The notes under the pieces were generated by a model. The model saw only the letters and a list, made by a program, of their open reading frames with translations. It was not told the origin of the DNA and searched no databases. From DATFLK01 sp035267815 (lineage in GTDB: Bacteria > Pseudomonadota > Zetaproteobacteria > Mariprofundales > Mariprofundaceae): DNA of 16,106 nucleotides. The first letter of the stretch is position 1. Each line of letters starts with the position of its first letter. The stretch is from assembly GCA_035267815.1 (NCBI GenBank), contig DATFLK010000068.1:1-16106 (forward strand), written 5' to 3'. A program made the position numbers and the translations under genes. Shown here one piece after another: positions 1 through 7,176 of this stretch.

Positions 1-26
1 CGGCCGGGGGAGATGCCGAAGCCTGA
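1..26 (+). CDS. rpsF: possible 3' end of rpsF (ribosomal protein S6), partial
   Basis: In frame 3 the first bases read Ala-Gly-Gly-Asp-Ala-Glu-Ala and then TGA at 24-26. S6 proteins often end in an acidic, Ala/Glu-rich tail, and rpsF normally sits directly upstream of priB and rpsR. If correct, rpsF would overlap the priB start by 14 nt. Only seven codons are visible, so the identity rests on gene order alone. The competing view is that this is just leader sequence of priB. Confidence 0.3.
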
Positions 27-348
27 ACAGAACAGGGTCCGTCTGTACGGGCGGCTGGAAGATATCCGCCAGCGATGGACCCCGGATGGCAAGCTGGCAG
101 TGATCGCCGCCTTGACGATCCCGAGGCCGAAACTTGGCGCCTCCCGTGCCCGGATACAGGAAGAACAACCCATTCCGTTGCGTGCGACAGGTGAACAGGC
201 CGAGGCGTTACAGAAACACCAGCATCAGCTGGTAAGCATAGAGGGTTGCCTTCGCCGCCGTTATTACAACCGCGAGGGAGAACCACATTGGGGGCAGGTA
301 GAGGTATGGGTTGACCTCTGCCGGCCGGAAACCATCGAGGAGACTTGA
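13..348 (+). CDS. priB: primosomal replication protein PriB (OB-fold ssDNA-binding protein)
   Basis: A 111-residue protein of the single-domain OB-fold family. In the primosome, PriB binds single-stranded DNA and bridges PriA and DnaT during restart of stalled forks. The visible pattern is Asn-Arg-Val near residue 7, alternating beta-strand segments (residues about 8-40 and 50-80), and a terminal strand around residues 93-103 (Trp-Gly-Gln-Val-Glu-Val-Trp-Val). The main evidence is position: priB lies between rpsF and rpsR in many beta- and gammaproteobacteria, and rpsR starts 2 nt after this stop. The ATG at 13 has a G-run at 6-10 only 2 nt upstream, which is tight, so translation may depend on coupling to the gene before it. 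The frame is open to the window edge, so a start further upstream cannot be excluded. The sequence is divergent from well-known PriB, hence moderate confidence. Confidence 0.72.
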   Translation: MPKPEQNRVRLYGRLEDIRQRWTPDGKLAVIAALTIPRPKLGASRARIQEEQPIPLRATGEQAEALQKHQHQLVSIEGCLRRRYYNREGEPHWGQVEVWVDLCRPETIEET

Positions 349-349
349 A

Positions 350-724
350 ATGAGTGAAACATCAAACGAGACGGAACAGAAAAAAACAGCCGCTCCCGCC
401 GCCTCCACCGGCAGCAATGAGAGACGAAACAGCAGTGATAACCGCAGCGACAATCGCGGCACCGACCGCCCCAGAGAGCGTCGTCCGCGTCCAGCCCGCC
501 GTTTTCAGCGTCGCCGCAAGTTCTGCAAATTCTGTGCGGACAAGAGTACGCAGATCGATTACAAGGACCCCTCCCTTCTGCGCAGCTTTGTCACCGATCG
601 CTACAAGATCCTGCCATCGCGCGTCACCGGAACATGTTCCAAGCATCAGCGTCAGCTCACCACCGCGATCAAACGCGCCCGTGTACTGGCACTGCTGCCG
701 TTTACGCCGCTGCACAAGGACTAG
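350..724 (+). CDS. rpsR: 30S ribosomal protein S18, N-terminally extended, zinc-binding type
   Basis: S18 is a component of the 30S platform, where it pairs with S6 and binds 16S rRNA. The conserved core runs from about residue 50 to 120 (RRKFCKFC, then IDYKDP, LPSRVTGTC and IKRARVLALLPF). Cys59, Cys62, Cys96 and His99 form a complete CxxC...CxxH set, the zinc-binding form of S18; the Escherichia coli protein lacks most of these residues. At 124 residues it is about 50 longer than the usual 75. The excess is an N-terminal tail rich in Ser, Asn, Ala and Arg, probably disordered. The start at ATG 350 is chosen because GAGGAG at 337-342 lies 7 nt upstream. An earlier in-frame GTG/TTG-type start would run into priB and has no ribosome binding site. 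Confidence 0.97.
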   Translation: MSETSNETEQKKTAAPAASTGSNERRNSSDNRSDNRGTDRPRERRPRPARRFQRRRKFCKFCADKSTQIDYKDPSLLRSFVTDRYKILPSRVTGTCSKHQRQLTTAIKRARVLALLPFTPLHKD

Positions 725-757
725 CAGGGACACGGGATCGGCCGGAGACCGTCGGGC

Positions 758-1741
758 ATGAACGATACCCCTACGCCGCGAACACTTCCGTTAGCGGCGG
801 AGTTCGTCCTTACCCGTCGCGTTCCCTGCGCCGTACTGGTCACCTGCCTCTTTGAGGCGCCCCTGTGGCTGGCCGGAACGGCGCTCTCCCTGCCGTTTCT
901 GGTGCTCCACCTTTTGACCCCGGCACTGTTTGCCGTCATTACGCTCGGAGGCGGCATGGGCTTCGCCGCACAGGTGGGTGGCCTTGCAGCATTACTGGCC
1001 ACGCTACTGGCGCACTTTTCGCTCCAGCCGGGCCTGTTGTTGGTGACGCTCTACGCCGCCCTCCCCATCCTGGCAACGGGTGTGCTGGCACGGGAGAACG
1101 GCATGGAACGCAGTGCTGTCCATCTAGCGATCGGACTTGCGACCGCCATGCTGGCCATGCTGGTGATGGGCGCGATACAGCAGCATGTGGGAGTGCAGGA
1201 GGTGGTGGGCCGTGTGCTGGAACCGCTCTTCACTGGCATGACAGAAGCGCAAAAGGCAAGTGGGGGCACGGTCGACCCCGAGGTTCTAAACCGTCTTCGG
1301 ACGACGATGATCCTGATCTTCCCCGGCTCCGTCGCTCTGTCTCTCTGGATTGTCTGGTGGGGTGACGTGATGCTGGGTCGTACGATCGCCACATATTACG
1401 GTTTTTATGAAGGTGACCAACGTCCCCTGAGTCTGATACATTTCGGTTCAAGGATGGCCTATCTTTTTGTGGCACTGACGGCTGTCGCACTGATTGCCTC
1501 GGGCTCGGTGAAATACGTCGCCATCAATGGCGCCCTTCTGGTATCCGGACTGCTGGCGGCCCAAGGCCTGGCGGTAACCCATGTTTGGCTCAGGGCGCGT
1601 CAGATGCCTTTTTTGACGGCACTGGTCTACTTCTTGCTGTTGATACAGCCGGCGATGGTATTACCTTTCGTCGTGATAGGATTATTTGACACCCGTTTTG
1701 ATTATCGCCGGAAGTACATGCCGGCATCTGGAGGAAAGTGA
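758..1741 (+). CDS. DUF2232 (YybS-like) multi-spanning inner-membrane protein
   Basis: A 327-residue, very hydrophobic protein with about eight predicted transmembrane segments (roughly residues 25-45, 48-68, 72-95, 97-112, 122-142, 182-203, 235-252, 258-280 and 286-312; some may merge). A hydrophilic loop lies at about 150-180. A DUF2232/YybS membrane protein is often found between rpsR and rplI in proteobacteria, and that position is the strongest support here. The family function is unknown; some relatives resemble substrate-binding components of energy-coupling transporters, but no such role can be shown. GGAG at 744-747 lies 10 nt before the ATG. The TGA stop overlaps the rplI ATG by one base, which suggests translational coupling. 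Confidence 0.85.
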   Translation: MNDTPTPRTLPLAAEFVLTRRVPCAVLVTCLFEAPLWLAGTALSLPFLVLHLLTPALFAVITLGGGMGFAAQVGGLAALLATLLAHFSLQPGLLLVTLYAALPILATGVLARENGMERSAVHLAIGLATAMLAMLVMGAIQQHVGVQEVVGRVLEPLFTGMTEAQKASGGTVDPEVLNRLRTTMILIFPGSVALSLWIVWWGDVMLGRTIATYYGFYEGDQRPLSLIHFGSRMAYLFVALTAVALIASGSVKYVAINGALLVSGLLAAQGLAVTHVWLRARQMPFLTALVYFLLLIQPAMVLPFVVIGLFDTRFDYRRKYMPASGGK

Positions 1742-2190
1742 TGGAACTGATTCTTTTGGAACGTGTTGAAGGGCTTGGCAATGTCGGCGACGAGGTTCGC
1801 GTCAAACCCGGTTACGGGCGCAACTTCCTGTTGCCCAAAGGCAAAGCGACCCTGGCAAACGATGCCAACCGCAAGATTTTCGAGCGGCGCCGCAGCACTC
1901 TGGAGGCACAGCACCAGGCAGAACTCGATGCCGCCAAGGCCCGAGCTGCGGAGCTGGCCGATCTGGAAATCAGCCTCTCCCGTGCGACATCGGACGGCGA
2001 GCACCTGTATGGATCCGTCACCACAGCTGATCTTGCCGCGTTGGTGCACGAAGCCGGCCACAAGGTGGAGCGCCGTCAGATCATTCTGGACAACCAGATC
2101 AAGGCGATCGGCGAACACAAGTTCCGCGTTCGTCTGCATCCGGATGTCACGGCAGAACTGACCATCAAGGTTGAAGCAGAAAACGTGTGA
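1741..2190 (+). CDS. rplI: 50S ribosomal protein L9
   Basis: L9 binds 23S rRNA near the base of the L1 stalk and limits frameshifting and ribosome compaction. This 149-residue protein has the full family layout. The N-terminal rRNA-binding domain has ILLERVEGLGNVGD and the VKPGYGRNFLLP signature at about residues 4-34. A long charged helix follows at about 41-77. The C-terminal domain contains GSVTTADLAALV (about 88-99) and a final strand ending in ELTIKVEAE. ATG 1741 is preferred to the in-frame GTG at 1738 because GGAGGA at 1730-1735 lies 5 nt before the ATG but only 2 nt before the GTG. The 3' end overlaps dnaB by 4 nt. Confidence 0.98.
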   Translation: MELILLERVEGLGNVGDEVRVKPGYGRNFLLPKGKATLANDANRKIFERRRSTLEAQHQAELDAAKARAAELADLEISLSRATSDGEHLYGSVTTADLAALVHEAGHKVERRQIILDNQIKAIGEHKFRVRLHPDVTAELTIKVEAENV

Positions 2191-3575
2191 GGAAAAAGCT
2201 CTCCCCCGTCCCTAATGATTCACTGAGGGAACGTATCCCGCCGCATGCATACGATGCCGAACGTGCGGTACTCGGGGGAATCATGCTTGATGTCGAGGCG
2301 CTGGAGCGCCTCGACGGCTCTCTCCATCCCGAGCACTTCTATGTAGAGGCGCACCGCCACATCTTCAACGCCATGATGGAGCTGACCGGACGAGGCCAGC
2401 CTGTTGATGCTCTCACCATCAAGGACCATCTGGAGCAGCGACAACTACTGGATCAGTGTGGCGGCGAGACCTATCTCGGCGAACTGGTCAGTTCTGTTCC
2501 CACCGCCGCCAATGTCAAACACTACGGGCAGATCGTGCGCGAACGCGCCGTACTGCGCGAACTACTCTCCGTCTGCGGCCAAGTTTCACAGGATATATAC
2601 GAAGAATCGCACCGTGAAGTAGGCGAACAACTGGACCAGGCCGAAATGCGCATGCTCGCCGTGGCCGAGCGTTTCAGCCGCTCACGCCCCACCTTCAACA
2701 AGATGAGTGACCTGATGGTCGAGGGCTACAAACAGCTGGAAGCGCGATACGCGGAGAAAAAAGCGATTACCGGTGTGCCAACCGGCTATACCGATCTCGA
2801 CGAGATCACCTCCGGCCTGCAACGTGGCGACCTGCTGATCATCGCCGGGCGCCCCAGTATGGGCAAAACGGCCTTTGCGATGAACTTGGCCCGCAATGCA
2901 GTCAACGAATCCGAGGATGAGGGGGCGGTTGCTGTATTCTCGCTGGAAATGTCTTCCCAGCAAATCGCCATGCGAATGCTGGCATCCGAGGCACGCGTCA
3001 ACATGAAGAGCCTGCGAACGGGCCGCTTCTCCGTGGAGGACTGGCGCAAGCTCGCGACGGCCTCCGGCGCACTGGCTGAGTCCTCCATCTACATCGACGA
3101 CACCCCGGCCATCTCGGTACTCGAACTGCGCTCCAAATGTCGCCGTCTGAAGCGGGAAGCGAACAATCTGAATCTCGTGGTGATCGACTACCTACAGCTG
3201 ATGAGCGGCCGTTCGGATGCCGAACGACGCGAACAGGAGATCAGCGAGATCACCAGATCGCTCAAAGGCCTGGCCAAGGAACTCGATGTCCCTGTGGTCG
3301 CTCTGTCGCAGCTCAACCGTTCGCTGGAGTCACGTTCGGACAAGCGGCCCATGATGTCCGACCTTCGAGAATCCGGCGCCATCGAGCAGGATGCGGACGT
3401 CATCATGTTCATCTATCGTGACGAGGTGTACAACAAGAAACCCGACAACGAGGGCGTGGCCGAGGTCATTATCGCCAAGCAGCGTAACGGCCCGACCGGC
3501 ATCGTGAACCTGACCTTTCTCAACCAGTATACCCGGTTCGAGAACTTTGCCAGTCACGCAGGCTTCGACGACTAG
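2187..3575 (+). CDS. dnaB: replicative DNA helicase DnaB
   Basis: The hexameric 5'-3' helicase of the replication fork, which also works with primase. The protein has 462 residues, normal for the family. The N-terminal DnaB domain spans about residues 18-120 (AYDAERAVLGGIM at the start). The RecA-like C-terminal motor spans about 190-455. Walker A is GRPSMGKTA at 221-229, Walker B is VVIDYLQLM at 331-339, and the conserved SQLNRSLE segment starts at about 374. The arginine-finger region KQRNGPTG is at 431-438. No intein or internal insertion interrupts it. The GTG start at 2187 overlaps the rplI stop as GTGA with no convincing Shine-Dalgarno sequence, so translation is probably coupled to rplI. 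The rplI-dnaB-alr order is common in gammaproteobacteria and related groups. Confidence 0.98.
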   Translation: MRKKLSPVPNDSLRERIPPHAYDAERAVLGGIMLDVEALERLDGSLHPEHFYVEAHRHIFNAMMELTGRGQPVDALTIKDHLEQRQLLDQCGGETYLGELVSSVPTAANVKHYGQIVRERAVLRELLSVCGQVSQDIYEESHREVGEQLDQAEMRMLAVAERFSRSRPTFNKMSDLMVEGYKQLEARYAEKKAITGVPTGYTDLDEITSGLQRGDLLIIAGRPSMGKTAFAMNLARNAVNESEDEGAVAVFSLEMSSQQIAMRMLASEARVNMKSLRTGRFSVEDWRKLATASGALAESSIYIDDTPAISVLELRSKCRRLKREANNLNLVVIDYLQLMSGRSDAERREQEISEITRSLKGLAKELDVPVVALSQLNRSLESRSDKRPMMSDLRESGAIEQDADVIMFIYRDEVYNKKPDNEGVAEVIIAKQRNGPTGIVNLTFLNQYTRFENFASHAGFDD

Positions 3576-3598
3576 GCAGCGCAGGAAGCTGTTTGCAT

Positions 3599-4666
3599 AT
3601 GAGCCGTTCCGCCACTGCCTACATCAATCTCGACCACCTCTGCCATAACTATCGCCTGCTGCGGCAACGTGCGGGAAAGGCTCGGCTGATTGCCGTCGTC
3701 AAGGCCAACGCCTACGGCCATGGGCTCGACCTGGTGACACCGGCCCTGCAGGCGGAGGGGTGCAACCATTTCGCCGTCACTGATGCCTCGGAAGGCGCCA
3801 CACTACGCGAGATATTGGGGTCGAATGCAGAGATCGTACTGCTCTCCGGTATCTTCGATCGGTCGGATGCTGGACTGGCGGTCGAACATCGCCTGACACC
3901 GGTGATCGCCGAGTCATGGCAGCTGCAGATACTGGCAAAAGAAGGATTCTCTCGGGATGTCTGGATGAAAGCGGATACCGGCATGGGACGCTTGGATACC
4001 CGCGACCTCTCCTCGCTGATGACGGAGAGCCGAAACATGGGCATCCATCCCATCGGGGTCATGTCCCATCTGGCCTGTGCCGACACCCCCGATCATCCGC
4101 TGAACCGCATTCAGGTCGAAAGAATGGAGCGGCTGTCGATAATGCTGCCGCCGAATACCGCGCTTTCGCTGCTTAACAGCGCCGGCATCTCCATTATGCC
4201 GGAACACTGCTTCGATGTTGTCCGGCCGGGCATCGCCTTGTACGGCGCCGAACCGACGCCCGCTCGACCCCTCGGCCTTAAACCGGTCATGCAGTTGACC
4301 TGCGGCGTCATCCAGGTCCGCTCCATCCCAGCGGGCACCACCATCTCCTACGGTGCTACCTATACGGCCAAAACTGACAAGCGCATTGCGATCGTCAGCC
4401 TCGGCTATGCCGACGGCCTGCACCGCCTTCTGTCGAACAGGGGACATGCTATATATAAAGGCATGGCACTCCCCGTACTGGGAAGGATTTGTATGGACTA
4501 TTGCATTCTGGATGCAGGCGATGCACCACTGACGCATGGTGACGAGGTGACATTCTGGGGAGAGGCCCCGCTCGCCACCCATGTGGCCGATCAGGCCGAG
4601 ACCATCGCCTATGAGCTGTTTACTGGCGTCGCCCCCCGGGTGACTCGCCTCCCGGTTCGATCATGA
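3599..4666 (+). CDS. alr: alanine racemase (PLP-dependent)
   Basis: Interconverts L- and D-alanine with pyridoxal phosphate and supplies D-Ala for peptidoglycan. The protein has 355 residues (family about 350-390). The PLP-binding Lys35 lies in AVVKANAYGHG, and Arg131 follows TGMG. The phosphate-site segment RPGIALYG starts at Arg209. The second catalytic base, Tyr251, is in ISYGATY. The C-terminal beta domain includes VSLGYADG and GRICMD. ATG 3599 is chosen because AGGAAG at 3583-3588 sits 10 nt upstream. The in-frame TTG at 3593 would leave only 4 nt of spacing. It follows dnaB after 23 nt and overlaps mlaE by 4 nt (ATGA), which ties a cell-wall enzyme to the lipid-transport genes. Confidence 0.97.
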   Translation: MSRSATAYINLDHLCHNYRLLRQRAGKARLIAVVKANAYGHGLDLVTPALQAEGCNHFAVTDASEGATLREILGSNAEIVLLSGIFDRSDAGLAVEHRLTPVIAESWQLQILAKEGFSRDVWMKADTGMGRLDTRDLSSLMTESRNMGIHPIGVMSHLACADTPDHPLNRIQVERMERLSIMLPPNTALSLLNSAGISIMPEHCFDVVRPGIALYGAEPTPARPLGLKPVMQLTCGVIQVRSIPAGTTISYGATYTAKTDKRIAIVSLGYADGLHRLLSNRGHAIYKGMALPVLGRICMDYCILDAGDAPLTHGDEVTFWGEAPLATHVADQAETIAYELFTGVAPRVTRLPVRS

Positions 4667-5433
4667 AGATCCTGCAGGCTCTGGGCGCGTGGGCCGAGGC
4701 CGTCTTCTATGCGGCGGGACGATACCCTCACCTTCTGATCGAGATCCTGCGCAGGATCAAACGCCCCCCCTGGTTCCCGCAGCTAATTCTCGAACAAGCT
4801 GAACATGTCGGTGTCCAGTCGCTTCCCGTCGTCCTGCTTACCGCCCTGTTTACCGGCATGGTCCTGGCGTTGCAGTCCTATATCGGATTCCACCGTTTTG
4901 GCGCCGAAAACATGGTCGCCACGGTCGTCTCTCTCTCCATGCTACGGGAACTCGGCCCGGTACTGGTGGGGCTCATGGTGGCAGGCCGCGTCGGTGCCTC
5001 CTTTGCAGCCGAACTCGGCACCATGCGGGTCTCCGAACAGATCGACGCCCTGTGGACACTTTCCACGGACCCCTTGCGCTATCTCGTGATGCCGCGATTC
5101 ATCTCGGCCATCATCATGCTTCCCCTGCTTGTGGCCCTGGCCGACGCGATTGGCATCTTCGGGGGTTACGTTATCAGCGTCTTCATGCTCGGACAGAATC
5201 CCCACAGCTACCTGGAAAACTCCACCCTCTATGTCGAGTTGCGGGACATGTACTCAGGGCTCTTCAAGGCCGGCTGTTTCGGTGCCATTATCGGTCTTGT
5301 GGGGTGCGCAGAAGGCTTTTACTGCCAAGGAGGAGCGCAGGGGGTTGGACAAGCGACCACCCGGGCGGTTGTCTTCAGTGCCATGAGCATTCTCGTCTCC
5401 GACTACCTTCTCACTGCGTGGCTGTTCCAGTGA
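4663..5433 (+). CDS. mlaE: MlaE-type phospholipid ABC transporter permease
   Basis: Inner-membrane permease of the MlaFEDB class, which moves phospholipids between inner and outer membranes to keep outer-membrane asymmetry. The protein has 256 residues, close to the E. coli length. The conserved permease core is clear: an amphipathic N-terminal interfacial helix, a first membrane helix at about 53-75 with TALFTGMVLALQ, then the LRELGPVLVGLMVAGRVGAS and AELGTMRVSEQIDAL segments at about 94-130, which define the MlaE/YrbE family. Further hydrophobic segments lie at about 145-178, 206-225 and 235-255. It starts at the ATGA overlap with alr and ends in a GTGA overlap with mlaF; neither start has a good Shine-Dalgarno sequence, so coupling is likely. 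Confidence 0.94.
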   Translation: MKILQALGAWAEAVFYAAGRYPHLLIEILRRIKRPPWFPQLILEQAEHVGVQSLPVVLLTALFTGMVLALQSYIGFHRFGAENMVATVVSLSMLRELGPVLVGLMVAGRVGASFAAELGTMRVSEQIDALWTLSTDPLRYLVMPRFISAIIMLPLLVALADAIGIFGGYVISVFMLGQNPHSYLENSTLYVELRDMYSGLFKAGCFGAIIGLVGCAEGFYCQGGAQGVGQATTRAVVFSAMSILVSDYLLTAWLFQ

Positions 5434-6197
5434 CGACGCCGAAGATCCAAGTTCAGGGACTCAAGAAGTCCTTCGGCGACAAGAAGGTGCTCGACGGTGT
5501 GGACCTTGATGTCTTGCCCGGCGAATCTGTGGTGGTCATCGGACTCTCGGGAACCGGAAAGAGCGTGCTGATCAAATGCATCCTCGGCCTGCTCAAACCC
5601 GATGCCGGGCACATCCTGGTGGACGGCGAAGACTGGTCGACGCTTGCCAATGACGAACAGCTTCTCCGCATGAGACGCATCGGCATGCTCTTTCAGGGCG
5701 CGGCACTGTTCGACTCCATGTCGGTATGGAAAAACGTGGCATTCGCCCTGCTACAGCAGGGCATGGGCAACAAGGAAGCCAGAACACGTGCCGGCGAGGT
5801 ACTGGAGCTGGTCGGCCTTCACAACGTCGAGGACAAGATGCCGGCGGAGCTTTCGGGCGGCATGGCAAAACGTGTCGGACTGGCACGGGCCATCTGTCAC
5901 AAGCCGGAGATCATCTTCTACGACGAGCCGTTGACCGGTCTGGATCCGGTCATGGCGGATGTGATCACCCGCCTGATGCAGCGCCTGCACAGCGAGTTCA
6001 ATGTCACATCATTGACCATCGCCCATAGCATGATGCTGGCCAGAACATTCGGAAACCGTATCGCCATGCTCTACCAGGGCCGAAATCTCAAGCAGATGTC
6101 GCCCGATGAACTGGACTCCTGCCAGGATCCGATCATTCGACAATTTGTCGAAGGGCGATCCGAGGGGCCGATCCACTTGCAGGGGAATCGTACATGA
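5430..6197 (+). CDS. mlaF: MlaF-type ABC transporter ATP-binding protein
   Basis: Cytoplasmic ATPase that powers the MlaE permease. The protein has 255 residues with every ABC motif intact: Walker A GLSGTGKS at 38-45, Q-loop Gln89 in LFQGAALF, signature LSGGMAKR at 141-148, Walker B IIFYDEP at 161-167 with catalytic Glu166, D-loop at about 170-173, and switch His199 in IAHS. LFQGAALFDSM and the LSGGM signature (rather than LSGGQ) are typical of the Mla/Ttg2A subgroup. The GTG at 5430 overlapping the mlaE stop is chosen although the frame stays open far upstream; that upstream part is only a shadow of mlaE. The stop overlaps the ATG of a mini-ORF. Confidence 0.95.
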   Translation: MTTPKIQVQGLKKSFGDKKVLDGVDLDVLPGESVVVIGLSGTGKSVLIKCILGLLKPDAGHILVDGEDWSTLANDEQLLRMRRIGMLFQGAALFDSMSVWKNVAFALLQQGMGNKEARTRAGEVLELVGLHNVEDKMPAELSGGMAKRVGLARAICHKPEIIFYDEPLTGLDPVMADVITRLMQRLHSEFNVTSLTIAHSMMLARTFGNRIAMLYQGRNLKQMSPDELDSCQDPIIRQFVEGRSEGPIHLQGNRT

Positions 6198-6265
6198 GCA
6201 ATGATCAGGAGAGGGAGTTTCCGCGAGTAAGACTGAATCATCGTCGCGGAGGGGGACGCCAATGA
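6194..6265 (+). CDS. 23-codon mini-ORF linking mlaF and mlaD
   Basis: A short frame beginning Met-Ser-Asn-Asp-Gln-Glu and ending in an Arg/Gly-rich, basic tail (Arg-Arg-Gly-Gly-Gly-Arg-Gln). It overlaps the mlaF stop by 4 nt (ATGA at 6194-6197) and the mlaD start by 4 nt (ATGA at 6262-6265). A plausible Shine-Dalgarno sequence, AGGGGA at 6181-6186, lies 7 nt before its ATG inside the last mlaF codons. Its own 3' half contains the mlaD ribosome binding site. I do not recognise the peptide. It could be a real small protein or a coupling leader whose translation carries ribosomes to mlaD. Chance is possible at this length, but the matching overlaps at both ends argue against it. Confidence 0.5.
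   Translation: MSNDQEREFPRVRLNHRRGGGRQ
6248..6255 (+). promoter_or_regulatory. strong ribosome binding site of mlaD inside the mini-ORF
   Basis: GGAGGGGG lies 6 nt before the mlaD ATG and is read as Gly codons by the mini-ORF. Ribosomes translating the mini-ORF would cross it and end on the mlaD start. Confidence 0.7.
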
Positions 6266-7176
6266 ACTATCAGGCCCGTTTGGGAGCTTTCGTTCTGGTC
6301 GCACTGCTCGTACTGGCCCTTCTGGGCGGAAAGATCGGCCATTTCGACTGGTTTGCCCCGAAAGGGACATCTGCCGAGGTGCTGATCAACGACGCCTCCG
6401 GCCTTCAGGAACAGACTGCCGTTCGACTAGCAGGTGTTCGCGTGGGCAGCATCCAGTCGATCGAACTCCAGAACAACCGGGCTCTGGTACATATCCGCCT
6501 GAAACCGGGGATCGTACTACCCGCCACGACCCATGCCTCCCTGATGGGGGGCGGACTTGTTGGCGAAAAATATCTTGCGCTGCATGCGGACCCGGGCGAT
6601 ACCACGCCGCTTCCGTCCGGTAAAAAAATCCCTTTCGACAAGGGGGGAAGCCTTAACACCCTGATGACCAAGGCGGCCAAAAGTGTTGACGACATTCACC
6701 ATCTGGCTGAGAGCTCCAACCGGGCAATTGAGGATCTATCCAAAATCCTGCGCGAGAACCGGCGCGACGTACGCAACACGATCCATACATTAAGCAAGGC
6801 CAGTGACACCCTGCACCGCACCACCGAGGAGGTAGCTCAGCTCGTAACATCCCACCGCAAGGATCTCGATACCACCATGCAACAGATGCCCGTGGCAGTC
6901 GAAAACGGATCGCAATTCTTCAAGGCAGGAAAGCAAACATCGACCCATATCAATCAGATTCTCTCAGACAACCGGGAAAACCTCTACCGGATGATCTTTG
7001 AGTTCCGCAAGGCCGCCGAGAATCTCGAAGCACTCTCCGATGACCTGCGACGCAACCCGTGGAAGTTGACGAACAAGGAGAAGGAGATTCCGCCCTCGCC
7101 GCGGGCAAGCCAACAGAAGATGGAAGAGATGATGCTCACCACCGGGCAGATGGGAGTCACTCCTGCACGTAAGTAG
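6262..7176 (+). CDS. mlaD: MlaD-like MCE-domain substrate-binding protein, long form
   Basis: Membrane-anchored periplasmic lipid-binding component of the Mla-type transporter. One N-terminal transmembrane helix lies at about residues 9-27. A single MCE domain spans about 37-113, recognisable by DASGLQEQTAVRLAGVRVGSI and SLMGGGLVGEKYLAL. A long, highly charged helical region at about 130-265 is likely coiled coil and may extend into the periplasm. A Pro/Ser linker follows. At 304 residues it is much longer than E. coli MlaD (about 183), resembling the longer MCE proteins of other proteobacteria. The ribosome binding site GGAGGGGG at 6248-6255 is 6 nt upstream. No mlaC or mlaB follows; a TPR gene does. 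The symbol is by family and operon, not proven orthology. Confidence 0.88.
   Translation: MNYQARLGAFVLVALLVLALLGGKIGHFDWFAPKGTSAEVLINDASGLQEQTAVRLAGVRVGSIQSIELQNNRALVHIRLKPGIVLPATTHASLMGGGLVGEKYLALHADPGDTTPLPSGKKIPFDKGGSLNTLMTKAAKSVDDIHHLAESSNRAIEDLSKILRENRRDVRNTIHTLSKASDTLHRTTEEVAQLVTSHRKDLDTTMQQMPVAVENGSQFFKAGKQTSTHINQILSDNRENLYRMIFEFRKAAENLEALSDDLRRNPWKLTNKEKEIPPSPRASQQKMEEMMLTTGQMGVTPARK
7152..7156 (+). promoter_or_regulatory. ribosome binding site deciding a CTG start for the TPR gene
   Basis: GGGAG lies 6 nt before CTG 7163, within the last codons of mlaD. Correct spacing to this CTG is the main reason for placing the downstream start there. Confidence 0.5.

Noticed and set aside
3914..4582. 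222-codon open frame on the minus strand inside alr
   Set aside because: Antisense to a highly conserved alanine racemase, with no recognisable domain or ribosome binding site; typical shadow frame of GC-rich coding sequence.
5052..5429. 126-codon upstream extension of the mlaF frame, overlapping mlaE
   Set aside because: The translated extension is unlike ABC proteins and is read out of frame within well-conserved mlaE. The family N-terminus begins at GTG 5430.
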